Assembly: GCA_030704615.1 (NCBI GenBank)
Contig: CM060731.1
Location: 73,450,756-73,514,755 of the forward strand
Length of the DNA stretch: 64,000 bases
Reading direction: 5' to 3'
Origin: Takakia lepidozioides
Taxonomy: Eukaryota > Streptophyta > Takakiopsida > Takakiales > Takakiaceae
This document shows, piece after piece, positions 19,534-32,400 of this stretch. Both the position numbers and the translations under genes were made by a program. The notes under the pieces are model-generated. The model was given only the letters and a program-made list of their open reading frames with translations, searched no databases and was not told the origin of the DNA. Positions within the stretch are counted from its first letter, which is position 1; every line of letters begins with the position of its first letter.

Positions 19534-22500
19534 CTAAACATGAGATTGTAGCTTCCACACTTCCGGTGTTTCAAAGGAGCAAACAGGAGAGAGGGTGAAG
19601 GCTTGGGGCATTCCACAGGCACACTGTGCTTGCACACGGAAATCCAGTGTGCTGCAGGCATCTGGAACAGGCAGCAAGTGCACATAGAAGGCCTCCACCA
19701 TTGCCACTCCCAGATAGTTTGAGTCCTCATATCCAAGGCTGCCCACAGATTCTGGTCTGCCTACTTCTCCTCCTGCCTGTGTTTTACAAACGTACACATA
19801 GTACCGAACCCATTTGCAGCCACTGTGTCTGTCAGCTCCAGACTCCAGCTTGCTGGTCCTCAAACTCCAGATCAGATTCAAGCTAACAAACCTATGTTCT
19901 TGGGACACTTGTATCCAAGAGGGGCTGCAACTTTCAAAGATGATGGAGGGTAAAATGCTGTCATGTTCTTCGCACCTGCTGATGCGAATGTGTCCCAGCA
20001 ATGCATCGTAGACATTATCCATGCCAGACATGCCTTTAATACTGGCTGATCTTCGAGAAGACTCACTTGTGTTGTCACTATCCAAAATATTTTTCTCGAT
20101 AGCAGAAAACAATTTGTCAATGTGTAAAGTATTGGAGAAAACAACCCCATAGATGTGTCCAACTACACAGTCGCCAAGTTTCAACATATGTTTGCGTACA
20201 CTCCAAGTACTGCGCCCTGCAGTGTCTCTGGCAATGGTGTCAGAAGTGATGGGCAGCTTTTGAACAAAACAATCCTCATTGTTTCCATATTCTTGTACCT
20301 TATCCCCTTCCGTCATCAATAATACTGAAGTCCATCTACCTCCCTTGCATACCCTGACTACGAGGCAAAAATGGAAGTCAATTCCAAGCAAGACCTGCAA
20401 GATAAGCCATTTGCCACAGTTTATTTGAGATCCGTATCTTAAGAGTTAGTAGAGAAAAGTTATGACAACCCAAATACTTTCTTGAAACTACTAAAAGTGA
20501 CAACGATTCCCAATCGAGAACAGCATATGCATCCTCAAAGACGTTGTAGGATGCTTCTGGTTGGGAACAGGATGAGGATTACTGAATAGGAGACATGGAG
20601 AGGTGCTCCAACAACAGGCACATTAGCGTGATATAGTAGCACAACATCCAGCATGCCGCATCCTGAGAATCTGATGCATGATCCTCCACTGAATGCAGCC
20701 TCCTCCTGACTGCCATGCCATGTCATTTGGTCAGCTGCACATATACCCCCTAAAACCTTCTTGTGGGAGTTTGCACTAACTGCCTAAACCTTGCCCCTAA
20801 TTCTCCTTCCTCTCATCCACACGACCACAATGGACTTAGCCTCCTCCTGCCAGTCATTCCATGTCATTTGGTCAGCTGCACATAAACCCCTTTAAGTTTT
20901 CTTGTGGCAGCTTGCCACTAACTGCCTAAACCTTGCCCCTAATTCTCCTTCCTCTCATCCACACAACCAAAACGGACCTTGTCACAATGCCAGTGGTGTC
21001 TTGTAATGCATCCTTGTTGCTCAAGAAGACGGGAAAACAGATTCAACATGGGCACTGTGGAAAAAAAATTTACCTTATCCTGACTTGCAAACTATGTTCT
21101 TTTGCTTCCTGAGACTCCTTCACCACCCACAGAAGTGGCTGTATGGCAATAATCCGCCCCCAAGGAAATGTTACCCAACATAGCCCCACTCCCAGACAGA
21201 ACACAAACCCTGTGTCTCTTTTGAGGCAAAAAAGATTAGGAAAAGGATGCTGGTTCCAATGTAAACCAGACAAAAGAAGTATACCTGCAAGTTTTGGCAA
21301 GACAGGTTAAACCAAGGCAGGCTAGAGACCTCCTTCCCCTCCGAAAACATGCCTCTGCCACAACCCTGTTCCCCAGTCCCTTCAGCATGGGTGCCATTAA
21401 CTAAAAACAATAGGCTTAGGTAACCCGATAAATTGCTTCTATCACCTGCTTCAACCACCTCCAACAGGTTGTCAACCACATTCCTACAGTGTAGGTATCA
21501 CAAGCTCCATAACATCCTGACGTTAGAATCCAGCAAGATTTAGACAAGAGGATCTGGATTATACATGATTTTTTGGTGGAGTAACAGTGGTAGAAGCACA
21601 TTACAACGCATATGTGGATGTGTGTAAGCATAGACAAGGATTGGAAGGGCATATATTTGTGAGAGTAGCAACATCTTCCTCTTGTAAGACGGGCTTCATA
21701 GCAAGTCATCCACATACCTGGTCAAAATCAGAGAAGAAAGGGAGCACAGTCGGATTCAGTCGAGCAATAGGCCAACATTGTTCAATGAGGCCCCACCACC
21801 TGCATCAGACTCTAGATGATTATCAACGTGAAACAGAAATTAGTCTAGCACAGCTCACCATCCCTTTTTTTTTTCTTGAACAAACAGAGGTGGCAGTCAC
21901 AGAAGCAGGGACCCCTGTGAACGGCAGTATTGAACTGATACTGTTCCACAAGATGCTGGAGAGAGTCTGTTTAGCATGAAACATCCTTCTGAATGCTTAC
22001 TCTAGTGAGATTAATTAACCTGCGCTCTATTTGTAAGGCTGTTAATGGGATACAGACCTGCTCTGTGCAGCCTTGAAATCCGGGGGCTGGTTGATTTCAT
22101 ACACCCAGGCAGGGGCAAATAGGGCAGCTGAAACTTCTGCATTCTGTGCCACCTTGAGGGCCACATCACTCTGCAATCCACCCACACCTACGTCTTCCAA
22201 CTCAACTTACACCATGCATCACATCATGGTGTCTTGCTCAATAGATACCCCCTTTTCATAGAACATAAACCCTCCCTACCCCGAAAAAAACTATGTCATC
22301 ATCTCTCATCCCATTTTTTCTCGACCTAAGTCTGAGAGGACACATCAATGGTGCAGTGAAGGTGTCCAAACCACTGGAAACTCTTTAGTTATACAGCACC
22401 ATCTAATTTCCCTGCTAGCAAGGAGGGATGCAAGTAAAATTGCACCTGGAAACCACCGCCACCGTAGGTATTGCGACCAAATATATCCACCCCCATGTAC

Positions 22501-23955
22501 ACATCGAATGTTCGCTGTCCAGCTGTGTCTGCACTCGACTTGGCGCATCCTTCCTGTGCACACACGTACATGCACCACAATCACCACCCTTGAAGCCTGC
22601 TGAGTTGCGCTTCCTCCATAAGCAAGGTGCCAGTGGAATATACCGTCCAAGAGTAGTTCGTGAATATCCCTTCACAGACATCAAAAAAGTGGCGATTCTT
22701 CTTATTCAAACAATTTTGCCAGTTGAGGTCTCCATCTTCTGTCACGGCATCGTACCTGGCACATTCACCAATCCATCATCTTCACCACACAACCAACTCC
22801 AGTCTACACAAACAGGGTCTCTATTGTTGGTTGAGATTACTTGAGCCAAAAAAGTGAGAGAGGCATTGGTAACATGTAGCTCATCCACACAGAAGGTGAT
22901 TAGAAATTGCAAACAAAAGAACTGATGCTGGAGCAGATACCAAATGACTAGAGAGTTGGGAAGCAGACTGTTCATGCACTGACTGAGGTGCTCAACAAAC
23001 TCATATAGGTGTGGCATGTCCTTCAGATCCACCGTATTCTCAATGTTGATCTGTTCCTCAAGCCAAGAAAAATATGGGCAAGACTTAGTGACTCCCATCC
23101 CCTGATTTGACTAACAACCAATCTGAAGTTTTTGAGCTGTAACAGCCTTTTCAACATAAAGGACAGGGAGGCCACAAAATTGGAGAAGATGAAAAGAGAC
23201 CCATCAATCACAAAGGATAATCCAATTAACTATGCAACTTCTGTGTGTTCAAAGGCCTTGTTATCCACTTACAATGCTATGTTACTGTGAAGGACACAAT
23301 GAGAATAGAGTCAAGGGGAATGAACCGCATACCAACCAGCCATCGAAGCCCAAGGCCTGTGCGAGCTCAGCCAAGCGTGACGCATACATTCGACATGACT
23401 CTGAGGAGGTCAGCAATGTGCGGCACACTTGCGCCCCTTCTTTCCATTCTGTGATGAATGTCCCTAGTACCTGCACCCACGATTTGCCATCTCTGAACCA
23501 GTCAAACAAACGGAATGCGAACTCGCTAGGTTCCCATGGAGAGATTGTGCATGACAAGACTCGAGGGCGTCCACAATAGCAGCTGAAAACCCTCGGTTCG
23601 CAGAGCATACCTGGACCCCATGCTTGTGAGCTGCATTTGTCCAGCCTGGAGGAGGCAGCGTGACAAGCGAGTGTGAGAAGTAGACAAACACGTCAATCAA
23701 ATGCCAGTGCCACAGTGCGTAGCCCTTGCTGTCATTGCTTCCTTGTATCCATTTGTCCTCCTGATAGCCTCCCTTATAATCATGGCACACCAGCAGCCTC
23801 GGCCGTCTCTGGCTTGAAGACGGAGGGTCGCAGGATGCCAGGGGAATGGAGGCTCTGACATATCGCAATGTGTGCGAGGAGAAGAGAGCCCGCTCCTCCA
23901 ATTGCTTCAACGATGTCAGGGGCGCGGCCGTGGGTGCTCTATCCTCCACATCCAT
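19534..23955 (-). CDS. ENGASE: Cytosolic endo-beta-N-acetylglucosaminidase (ENGase, GH85)
   Basis: Eleven exons keep one frame: 23955-23611, 23470-23333, 23050-22941, 22755-22588, 22533-22446, 22170-22058, 21799-21718, 21365-21285, 21138-21074, 20709-20583, 20394-19534 (725 residues). ENGase cuts between the two core GlcNAc residues of free high-mannose N-glycans in the cytosol. GH85 motifs are in order: PRLLVCHDYKGGY, WHWHLIDVFVYFSHSLVT, VLGTFITEW, ALGFDGWL, then INIEN with the catalytic Asn/Glu pair (about N163/E165), FDVYMGVDIFGR, AALFAPAWVYE and VLPFFSDF. The long last exon gives the plant-type C-terminal beta region. There is no signal peptide, as expected. The start at 23955 (MDVEDRAP) gives a normal N-terminus. 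The 22533 acceptor is the least certain border. Confidence 0.94.
20690..20980. repeat. Tandem duplication of about 140 bp in an ENGase intron
   Basis: CATGTCATTTGGTCAGCTGC and the later block CTAACTGCCTAAACCTTGCC occur twice with the same spacing (around 20720/20780 and 20863/20920). The first copy overlaps the 20709 acceptor of exon 10, so the duplication copied a splice-acceptor region into the intron. Confidence 0.8.
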
Positions 23956-24596
23956 AATCACCGTTCTGTTTTTCCCTTGCTTTTTCCAGAAGAAAGGATA
24001 GTTCCTGAGAGCAAACTTCGTAAACATGACAAAATCGCCAAGACCAGGAATCTCGACCCAAACAAGGTTGGTAAGAGAAACTCAACGCGTGCAGCGAGTG
24101 GAAATGGAATGCTAGTCACTACAGAATGTGGGCCACTGCCTGCACGATTGTAATCCAAGCTTACCTTCTAGCAGCTCAAGTAGTGCCTCTGTCGATGTAT
24201 TAACAATTGGGAATTCGCCCTCATTCCTCATCTCCAGGATTGCTCACTCTGTGTGTACTCCAACACATTCCCCACATGAGCCATGCTTCTAGCGAGACTT
24301 GGATTTCACAACTTGAACGTGAACTTGACCCACCAGAAAACTGTATACTACCCATCGCCAGTTGGAGATTCTTAGGGTCTTTTACCATCCCCTCCTTCAC
24401 CTGGGCGTTCCACCATCTTGCGCATGCTCTCCTAGAATTGAGCCCACATGGCTGATGCCGTCATCACACCCGTTTAAAAAGTCTGTATTCTACTGTCCAG
24501 TCTCTCGTCGCTTTTTACGCCATCGAACGGACAAATCAAGAGAGGGAGAGGAGGACTTCTACTCCGGAAAGAAGCTAGAGAGCCGGAGAGCCAGAG
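23956..24596. promoter_or_regulatory. Shared head-to-head region of ENGase and TAB2
   Basis: The two start codons diverge with only 641 bp between them. The interval has no open frame of interest and no clear repeat. It must contain both 5' UTRs and promoters. I could not pick reliable TATA boxes. Confidence 0.55.
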
Positions 24597-27500
24597 ATGG
24601 TGGCAAGGGTGGGGCCTTCCCCGTGCTGCACAAGTGCCTGCACAATTTCAGCAGCGAGCAAGTCCAGGTGGAGAAGTTTTCAAGCTTGCAGACATTATCA
24701 ACCGACATGGATTGCTCGGGTCTCTCTTCCTCTGCATTCGTGTTCGAATTCTCTTGCCATGGGCGGACGCTGCTCTGTAGATTCCACCGCGGAACTACCT
24801 GCGTTAGCGATAAGTGTGTGCTTCAGACCCCTCCGCTCTTTCTCTCCTTCTCCCACTCTCTCGTGCTATTGCAAGCGAAGTCCACAATTAAGGTTTTCCC
24901 TCGAGGTTTTGCTGTGATGAATCTAGTATGTCAGCTTATGCCACAAAATTCGCTCTGCGATCTGCCTGCCACGGGGTGAGCTTATCCCCCAAGTGAGCTC
25001 AAGCACAATGGCTACTTGACTGTGGTGTTTATGTGGGTGACTTGCTACCTCAACCTGATCCCAGTGTAAGCTTGTGCTCTCTGAAGGATACAGAGACGAG
25101 GTGAAAATGCAAACATCTGTTCATACCTTGACTTGTCTCAGTTGCGAATGCTCAAATTCTCAAAGATTTTGTCTTTTCAACCTTTGTGAATACCTTTTCT
25201 TACTTGAATGTCATGTTGGCAGTGTCGTTTGTCAGTTCAAATAGATGATATAATTGAAGACAATGAAAATCCCTCTTCTTTCTGTGTTTCGGTAGCGCTG
25301 CCCGTTGATTCAAGCAAGTTCGACTGTCCTTAATGATGAGAGTATGAATCCATGATCCTGTACCATCTAGCAGAAGGCAACTCCTGCTATGAAAGTGGAA
25401 GACTTCCATCAAATCCCTTATTTGTGTTTACCTTGCATGTACATCTAGACATTTGGGCCGACAATCCTGGCAGGCCTGGGTATGCAAGACATAGAGTCGC
25501 GGTGGTTGCTGTCCATAGCAGCCTTTCAGAAGTCAGCTCAGATTTGAGAGAAGGGCAGGAACAGATTGTAGCAGATGACACCGACCGAAGCTCCATTGAT
25601 GAATGGGAACTTGATTTTTGTTCACGGCCAATTGTTGATGGGCGAGGAAAGAAGGTCTGGGAGCTTGTAGTCCGTGACAGCAAGCGACAGCTGCAGTTTA
25701 CTCGATTTTATCCCAATAATGTTATAAACAGTGTTACCTTGCGTGACGCCTTATCGTGTATCCTCCAGACTCTTGAGGTGCCGAAGCCACAAAAAATTCG
25801 GTTTTTCCGGTAAGCTTCTTTCAAAGGCAGGTGGTTCTTTTACGCCAATGCACTGATTGAAGGTTTTCCATAGGACATGCCTGACCAAACTATTCTTGTT
25901 TGTGGTAGCAACACAGCCTCTGCCAGCTTCTTCACTGTTAACCTGTGAATTGTGTCTCTGTTAAGGGGCTTGCCTAATCGGTAGGTTGATGAGCTATGAC
26001 AGCCAAAGAGGTGTGAACCTGAATGGCAGGTCACAGATGCAGACCATAATATCAAAGGCTTGTAAAGAACTTGACATCCAACCTGTTCCTAGTCAAAGGG
26101 TATTTTTCTCAATCCCCTCTCCTTCTCTCCCTTCATTAGAAAGGATATGAGGGATATATCCCTTTCATTCCCCAGATCACTGACAGCAAGTGACCAACTC
26201 TTACAAACTCACTTTTTGGAGTCTTCATATACGTAGTTTCATATACATTGACAATTTTTTAAGTTCCATACTCCTTTAGGGACTTCGTAATGATAAGTAC
26301 GTCCAGATGAGTTGCAGAGTTTCAAACATGTATCCTAGTGGGAGATGCCTACTCAGATGATGGCTACATATTCAATCTCAGTATGGGTGTCTAAAATTTT
26401 GATGAATAGGAGAAATTGAATGATGTATCCAGTTGAGATAGGGCTATACAAAACAGTTGTAGATATATCTCTTTTTCCTGTAGAATCAACCGTTTGTTAG
26501 GTCCATGGGCTTCACCCAGTCCTTATTTAGCAAAGGGGTCCAGACATCTTTTGCTATGCTTAAGTTGTTGGTGGTACTGTTTCGGGGTTTTGTTAGTTCT
26601 GCCAAAAGATAAGTCATAATTGCTTCAGGAAATGGTTGGCAACAGTGTATAACATTGGTGAGATGGCTGGAGGAGCGATATGAGACAGTGTATCGCCAAC
26701 ATCCAGGCTTCCAGGAAGGTTCTAGCCCGCTCTTCTTGCAAGAGCAAGTTCTCCCATTGGATTTGCCAGACACTCTGCGTGGTGAGGAGTGGGCGTTTGT
26801 CCAGCTCCCTCTTTCAGGTCTGTCTGGAGTGCCTTTCCTACTTCCTGTCAGTATGAGGTTTGTGCCAGCAGTCTCCTCTGCCTTCAAGTGCAATCCAAGC
26901 ATCCAACTGTGAGGAGACTGTGTTATCCTTGGTGAAGGAGAAAAGCAAACACAATATGGGACAATCTTAAGTAGCTTCCATTTTTTTGTGGTGAATCTTG
27001 AACTTTGTCAGTTCTCACTTCTCGGGCAGGGGATTTCCTAGTTGTACATGACAGAAACAGGGAGAAATACGGGTTCTTTCAAGCATAGATCAGTATAGCA
27101 GTAGATGCAAGTTATGCAGCATATTGATGAATTCCCAGTATAGGGTTGGGCAACAGGCATTTTGGAGGAGATGGCAGCAGTGAAGAAGGGCACCATCTTT
27201 GGGAGTGTGTTGGGATTGGATACTTTGGAGCTTAGTCTATCTCCAGATGTCATGATTCCTGGAGTTGCAGTGGCATCGTGCCGTGCCACCCCCCTGGCAG
27301 GTTAGTATTACTTCCAAAAAATTCTTTATGTGACAAGCTGGTTTTACTCATTTTGAACTACATGTTCAGAACTGCATGTTTTGTTGGATGTGGCCAGCTT
27401 GGACCAGTGCATTGGAGCTTTCCTCAATTGAGGTGGACAAGCAGCGCGCCTGTCTGGTTCTCTCCACAGGTGTTACAGATAGGTGTGTATTTCAGACACT

Positions 27501-28383
27501 GTAGGATCTCTTATAAATGTGTTTTTTAATGTGGTGAAACTAGCCTGCATGGCTATTTTGTTTACATCATCAACCACAGGTTGTTGTGTATCTGTGCAAA
27601 ACAGAGGAAAAGAAAATAGGCTAAAACAAAAAGAAGAGAGAGTATCGTACTCCCATAGGTACCTCAAGGCAACAGCAAAACATGATTAGTAAGCAAAGGT
27701 ACTGTAGCAGTTTATGTTGAGCTGAGGGGGTAATGCAACCCGCAAACCTATAAATACTACACTCAATATAGCGTTGGTATTTCACTTCTGCCAGGGGCTC
27801 CCATCTATTCTTCAGGAAACCCTCTACGGGTTAAACCATTCAAGAATCCAGTCTAGGCATTATGTTCAGGATTTCTGTTGTGCCTTTAATATCCCCCACT
27901 GAAACTCACCGTGGCGTCCAGCCTGGAGTTGAGATTTACAGATCAGGCCTTCTCGACGAAGTATTTTTTGCCGTCGGTTTTGATAAAGGCAGATACTGAG
28001 ACAAGTGTGCTTATCGTTGCCTCATGTTTAAAGACGTTCATACCGAATCAATAGAAATCCTGCGTTGGGAACCTTTTCTGGTCTCTTTACTGGGGAGAGG
28101 GAACAGATGAAGCTCGAAACACATGGGGAAACAGATGGGGGAACAGCTTTGTAAATGTCCTCGCCAATGCTGGACCTCTCAGACAGCAATCAACTGAATG
28201 TAATGCAGGTGGCGTTATGCTTTTTACCAGAGAAGTCGGCTGGCAGACAAGGAAGCAGAGGCTTGGGAGGAAGTAAAGAAAAAGTGTGGGGGTCTACATT
28301 TTCTGGCTGTCCAACAATCTCTCGACGCTGATTGCTGCACCGGATTCTGGCTTTTGATGGATGTGCCACGCTCTCCTGTATAA
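24597..28383 (+). CDS. TAB2: Chloroplast photosystem translation factor Tab2 (DUF1092)
   Basis: Seven exons share one frame: 24597-24892, 25474-25809, 26030-26099, 26646-26817, 27157-27300, 27398-27482, 28209-28383 (425 residues). Tab2/ATAB2 proteins bind A/U-rich RNA and activate translation of chloroplast psaB and other photosystem transcripts. Exon 1 encodes a Ser/Arg/Cys-rich, acid-poor leader that looks like a transit peptide. Diagnostic blocks are [83 protein letters not shown] and, in the last exon, GLHFLAVQ and [10 protein letters not shown]. Exon 6 runs into a stop if not spliced at 27482, but the 28209 exon restores the family C-terminus in phase. Confidence 0.93.
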
Positions 28384-29498
28384 CCATGTGTTTACTCTCC
28401 TTATTAGTCACAATGTTCAAGCGCGGCAATGAGCAGGTCTAAGAGGTTAAACTTCAGTGCTAGTCAGTGACTCTTTGCTCTTCAGCAGGATCTGTAATCA
28501 TCGCATTGTCATTCTGTGGACCCTGATTGTATTGTGGAAAGGCAAAAATGAGATTAGCTCATCTTCTTTGCACCCCTTGACAGCAACAAGGTCCATGCGA
28601 CCAAATTCCACAAGCACAAAATACGAGTGTATGCAGGGTGGGTCAAGCACATATTCTTTGCAAACACAAGAGGAAAGCTCAAAGAGCTTATGTGACAAGA
28701 GAAAGCATGAAACACGAAAGACAGAGGGGCCCTCCACAAGCACTGCTCTCAAGGGACTATCTAGCCTGCTCTAGGAGCAAGCAGATTCACACTATCAATC
28801 TACTTAGGTACGTGCTGTATATACATACGTACATACATAGGTGTATAGATACTATACGGTTCATTTATACCTGTACTTTATATATGTATTCCTGATCTAT
28901 GACGTAGGTGTGTCGTATGTACGATGTACATGGGTCATGTACCCTTCAGGGCAGCCCGTTGGGGAGGGCAGCACAGAGCACGAAACAATCATTACTGACA
29001 GCTGTTGACCAATTTTGTGCGACCGGGTCGAGCAGGTCATAATGAGAGAGCTGGTTTCCGATGTCACCGGGAGGTCCGGTTTGAAAGCAGTGAAGCCCTC
29101 CCTCCCTGTCTGTGTTTGTTTGCTTTGCTTATGCGACTGGATCTCAAAGCGGATCCGAGCTATGTCGGAAGTTGGGCAGAATCATTACTGCGGTGTTGGG
29201 ATCGAAGGAATGAGGGTTTTGCAAGGATCTGAACCCATTTTTGTGATTGGGTTTGTGCGTGCGCGGTGGATGGGCATGCTGGTTGGGGGATAGGTCGATT
29301 GAAGCTAAGGATTCAGCGCTGGAATTGGGACAAGCGGGGTTCTGGAGAAAGAAGAAATTGGTGGGAGAGCTGGAGAAGAGGGAAACGGTGAGGAGCTATT
29401 TTTTTGTTGGACACTTATCAGAGAGCAGGAAGGAGCTTGGAAGTTAGCAGAAGAGGGGAAGCATATTGAGATTAGGGGTAGTGAAGTTGAAGGAGGCC
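28384..29498. other. Intergenic region between TAB2 and PAF1
   Basis: This contains the TAB2 3' UTR and PAF1 promoter/5' UTR. There is a TACA/TATA-type simple stretch near 28810-28900 and nothing else that I can name. Short frames here look like chance. Confidence 0.5.
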
Positions 29499-32400
29499 AT
29501 GGCCTCATCATTGTATCGAAACACACCACCGTCAGGGCGCCCACCGCAGGCGCCGCCCGCTCCTCCAGGACACTATGTCCACCCGTATGCTAGCTCTCAT
29601 TACCCAGTCCCCCCTTCTGCAGCAGGAAATCTCTACAACCCTAGCTCTGTACCGCCCCCTCCCCTTCCCCCTCACCACGCAGGTTATGCAGGGGCTCCGC
29701 CCCCCCTCCCTCCTTCGATTGGCATGCCCTCGTCGTCGTACCCTAACTCTCACTATTCCTCGCAGCATTCCGCATCTATACACGCAGCTGGAAATTATCT
29801 CCCTTCTTCCCACCCCCCTCCCTTGCCACAAGCTTCGAGTCATAGCCACCAAGTTCAGGGTTTGGACCGACAGGCGCCTCAACAGGTACGTCGGTGTTTT
29901 TTGGTTTCCTTCGTGAGGTGGTGCTGCACTCAGGTTTTGAACATGCAGTTTTTTAACAGCAGTCACAGCTTCGATTTTGCATCACTTTGGGTGGACTGTC
30001 TTCGAAGTGGAATGCCAATCCATATAGTTCGGAGGTGACTAGAAAGCTCCATGAACCCGTTCTGCAGGGAAGCAAATTTCTTTGATGTTTAGTTGTGCTG
30101 TCACTTGGTTTACCAGTCCAAAAAAGCGTCAGTGGGATAGTCTGACGAACGCAGAAGTCTTACCTCTTAATATGGCAGGCTTGGCCTCAGAGGAGTTCAT
30201 CTGGCCAAGGCACTGCTAGTGCAGCGTCTCAGGGGGGACATGGTAGTTCCCTATCCCAGGGAGTTCTTCCCACCAGATGGCCACAGCAAATAAGTGGTCT
30301 CGACCCTGCCGCACAGTCCGACTCTGTACCTGGTTGGAAAGAAGAGACAAAAGACGAAAGGAGAGAGAGGAAGAAACGAGAGTATTATGAGAAGAAGAAG
30401 CTGGAAGAGAAACAACAACAGCGAGAAAAAGCTGCAAGGGATCGTGGGCAGCAACCACGTCCAGTGGCGAGTGGAGGGAAACAAACCTCCTTGAATAATG
30501 GGTCCAGAGATGCATGGGTGGAGAAGAAGGCAGCTTCTACAGCTGAGAAAATTGAGAACCGATTGAAGCGCCCGTCTACATTTTTGTGTAAAATAAAGTA
30601 AGAGTTACATGGTTGCTTAGCTGGCTTGCAGTGATTCCTTACACAGCATATGCAATTATCTTGTGTGGTCATGAATTTTCCATTTGGAAGGCTTCGTAAA
30701 TTTGGGACTCGGATGAAATTGTGTGGTATGTGGTTGCAGGTTTAGGAATGAGCTGCCAGATATTGTCTCCCAACCGAAGTTGTTGCGCATTAACAATGAC
30801 AAAGACCAGTGTGTTCCTCCCCCATGGCCCCGTCCTTTAAGCTCTGTTTCTTTTGGTCGAGTGTATAATTGAGAGGGTTGATTACTGGGATTTTAGTAGC
30901 AAAGCTAGGGCATCTCCACCTTCGATTTGGAAGTGTCATTGAGCACCTCATCACAATCTTGCTCACTTTTTCTCCTCCCAAATTTTCTCTGAACAGGAAT
31001 TTAATGTACCCCTTCATTAATGGTCTACGGTGCAAGTTACTGGTGATACTCATGGAATGTTTCACTCATCTCATTCTCCTCTCCATGTTTTGCCGCCATC
31101 AAGCTTCAGGGAGCGGTGCAGATAATCTTATTACAGAGCATAGGGTAGTTTAGAATTTGATGTCATGCCCGAGTTAGTGAAGCAGCAGCTTATTGAGATG
31201 ATGGTGTCTGTTTCTTCATTATACATGAAACCAATTATAGAAAAGTGATTTCAAATGAGCTAACCTGCATGCTGGAAGATGGGAGAGAGATTGCTGAAAA
31301 GTGGAAGGATGGCAGGTACACTAAGTACACCCTCACCACATTGGAGAAGACATACAAGCACAAGCTGCTTGTGGAACCTGATCTTGGAATCCCTTTGGAT
31401 CTTCTCGACATCAGTGGCTATAAGTAGGGAGCTACACTCATACCTCAATCGTCCTGGTGTTTCTTTAACATGCGGGGGCTATTTGAAATGAATTGCTTTT
31501 GCTTTGACTCTTCACTTTGAAGTTGTAGACAACATTACACTCACAACCATGGAAGGATCACTCCTGGAAGCCCTGTGGGTGAAGGCAAAAGGTGTGATCC
31601 CTTTGAGTTAGAGGAGCTTCTTCTGTTAACGAAATCCCCAAAAATTTCCAATGACTGATTGGAGTGGACGCAGGCCACCTGCAGTGACACTGCCATTGGA
31701 CCCAGCCGATGCAGAGCTCTTATTGGATGATGAAGTCTTACAGAAGAAGGAGCCTGAGAGTCTACGCAAGAAAGAAAGGCCCACTGACAAGGGTGTGGCT
31801 TGGTTGGTCAAGACTCAGTATATTTCTCCTCTCAGCCTTGATCCTGCAAAGCAGGTAATGAACTTTGTTGGGGTGCATGCAATTACTGTGACAAACCGTT
31901 GTATTCAATAGCAAACCAATGGTCATGTGATAGCAAGTGAGAGTTCGGTCCCTCTCAAACTTCATCTTTATTACTATTAAATGGTGATTTCGTGCGTAAG
32001 GAGTTCTGTTTGTTTCTTTCAGCACCTGGGTGATGTGCGGGTTGTCAAGAGATAGAGAGTTATAACAGGAGCAGATAACAGGACTAACGACTGTTGAAAC
32101 ATAGACCCCAACCAGCAGACAGTAGTGAAGCTTCCAAGATTAAAGTGAACATTGAGATCATGATTCTCAACAAGACAGCAAAGTTTTCATACTGTGTGTT
32201 GTCGGGTGGTTCAGTCAATGACAGAGAAGCAGGCGAAGGAGTTGAGAGAGCAACGGGAGGGACGACATCTTGCTGTTGATACTGTCAATGACAGGTAAAT
32301 AGCGCTGAATTTGTCATCTCATGTCCCATGTTTTGGCTTTTTGTTTCCATTATTGTTACATTCCGGGAATGTTATGGAGTAATCTGTACCCTCACATTTG

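Noticed and set aside
27398-27530. TAB2 ending at the stop just after 27482
   Set aside because: The donor at 27482 joins in phase to 28209-28383, which encodes the family's conserved C-terminus.
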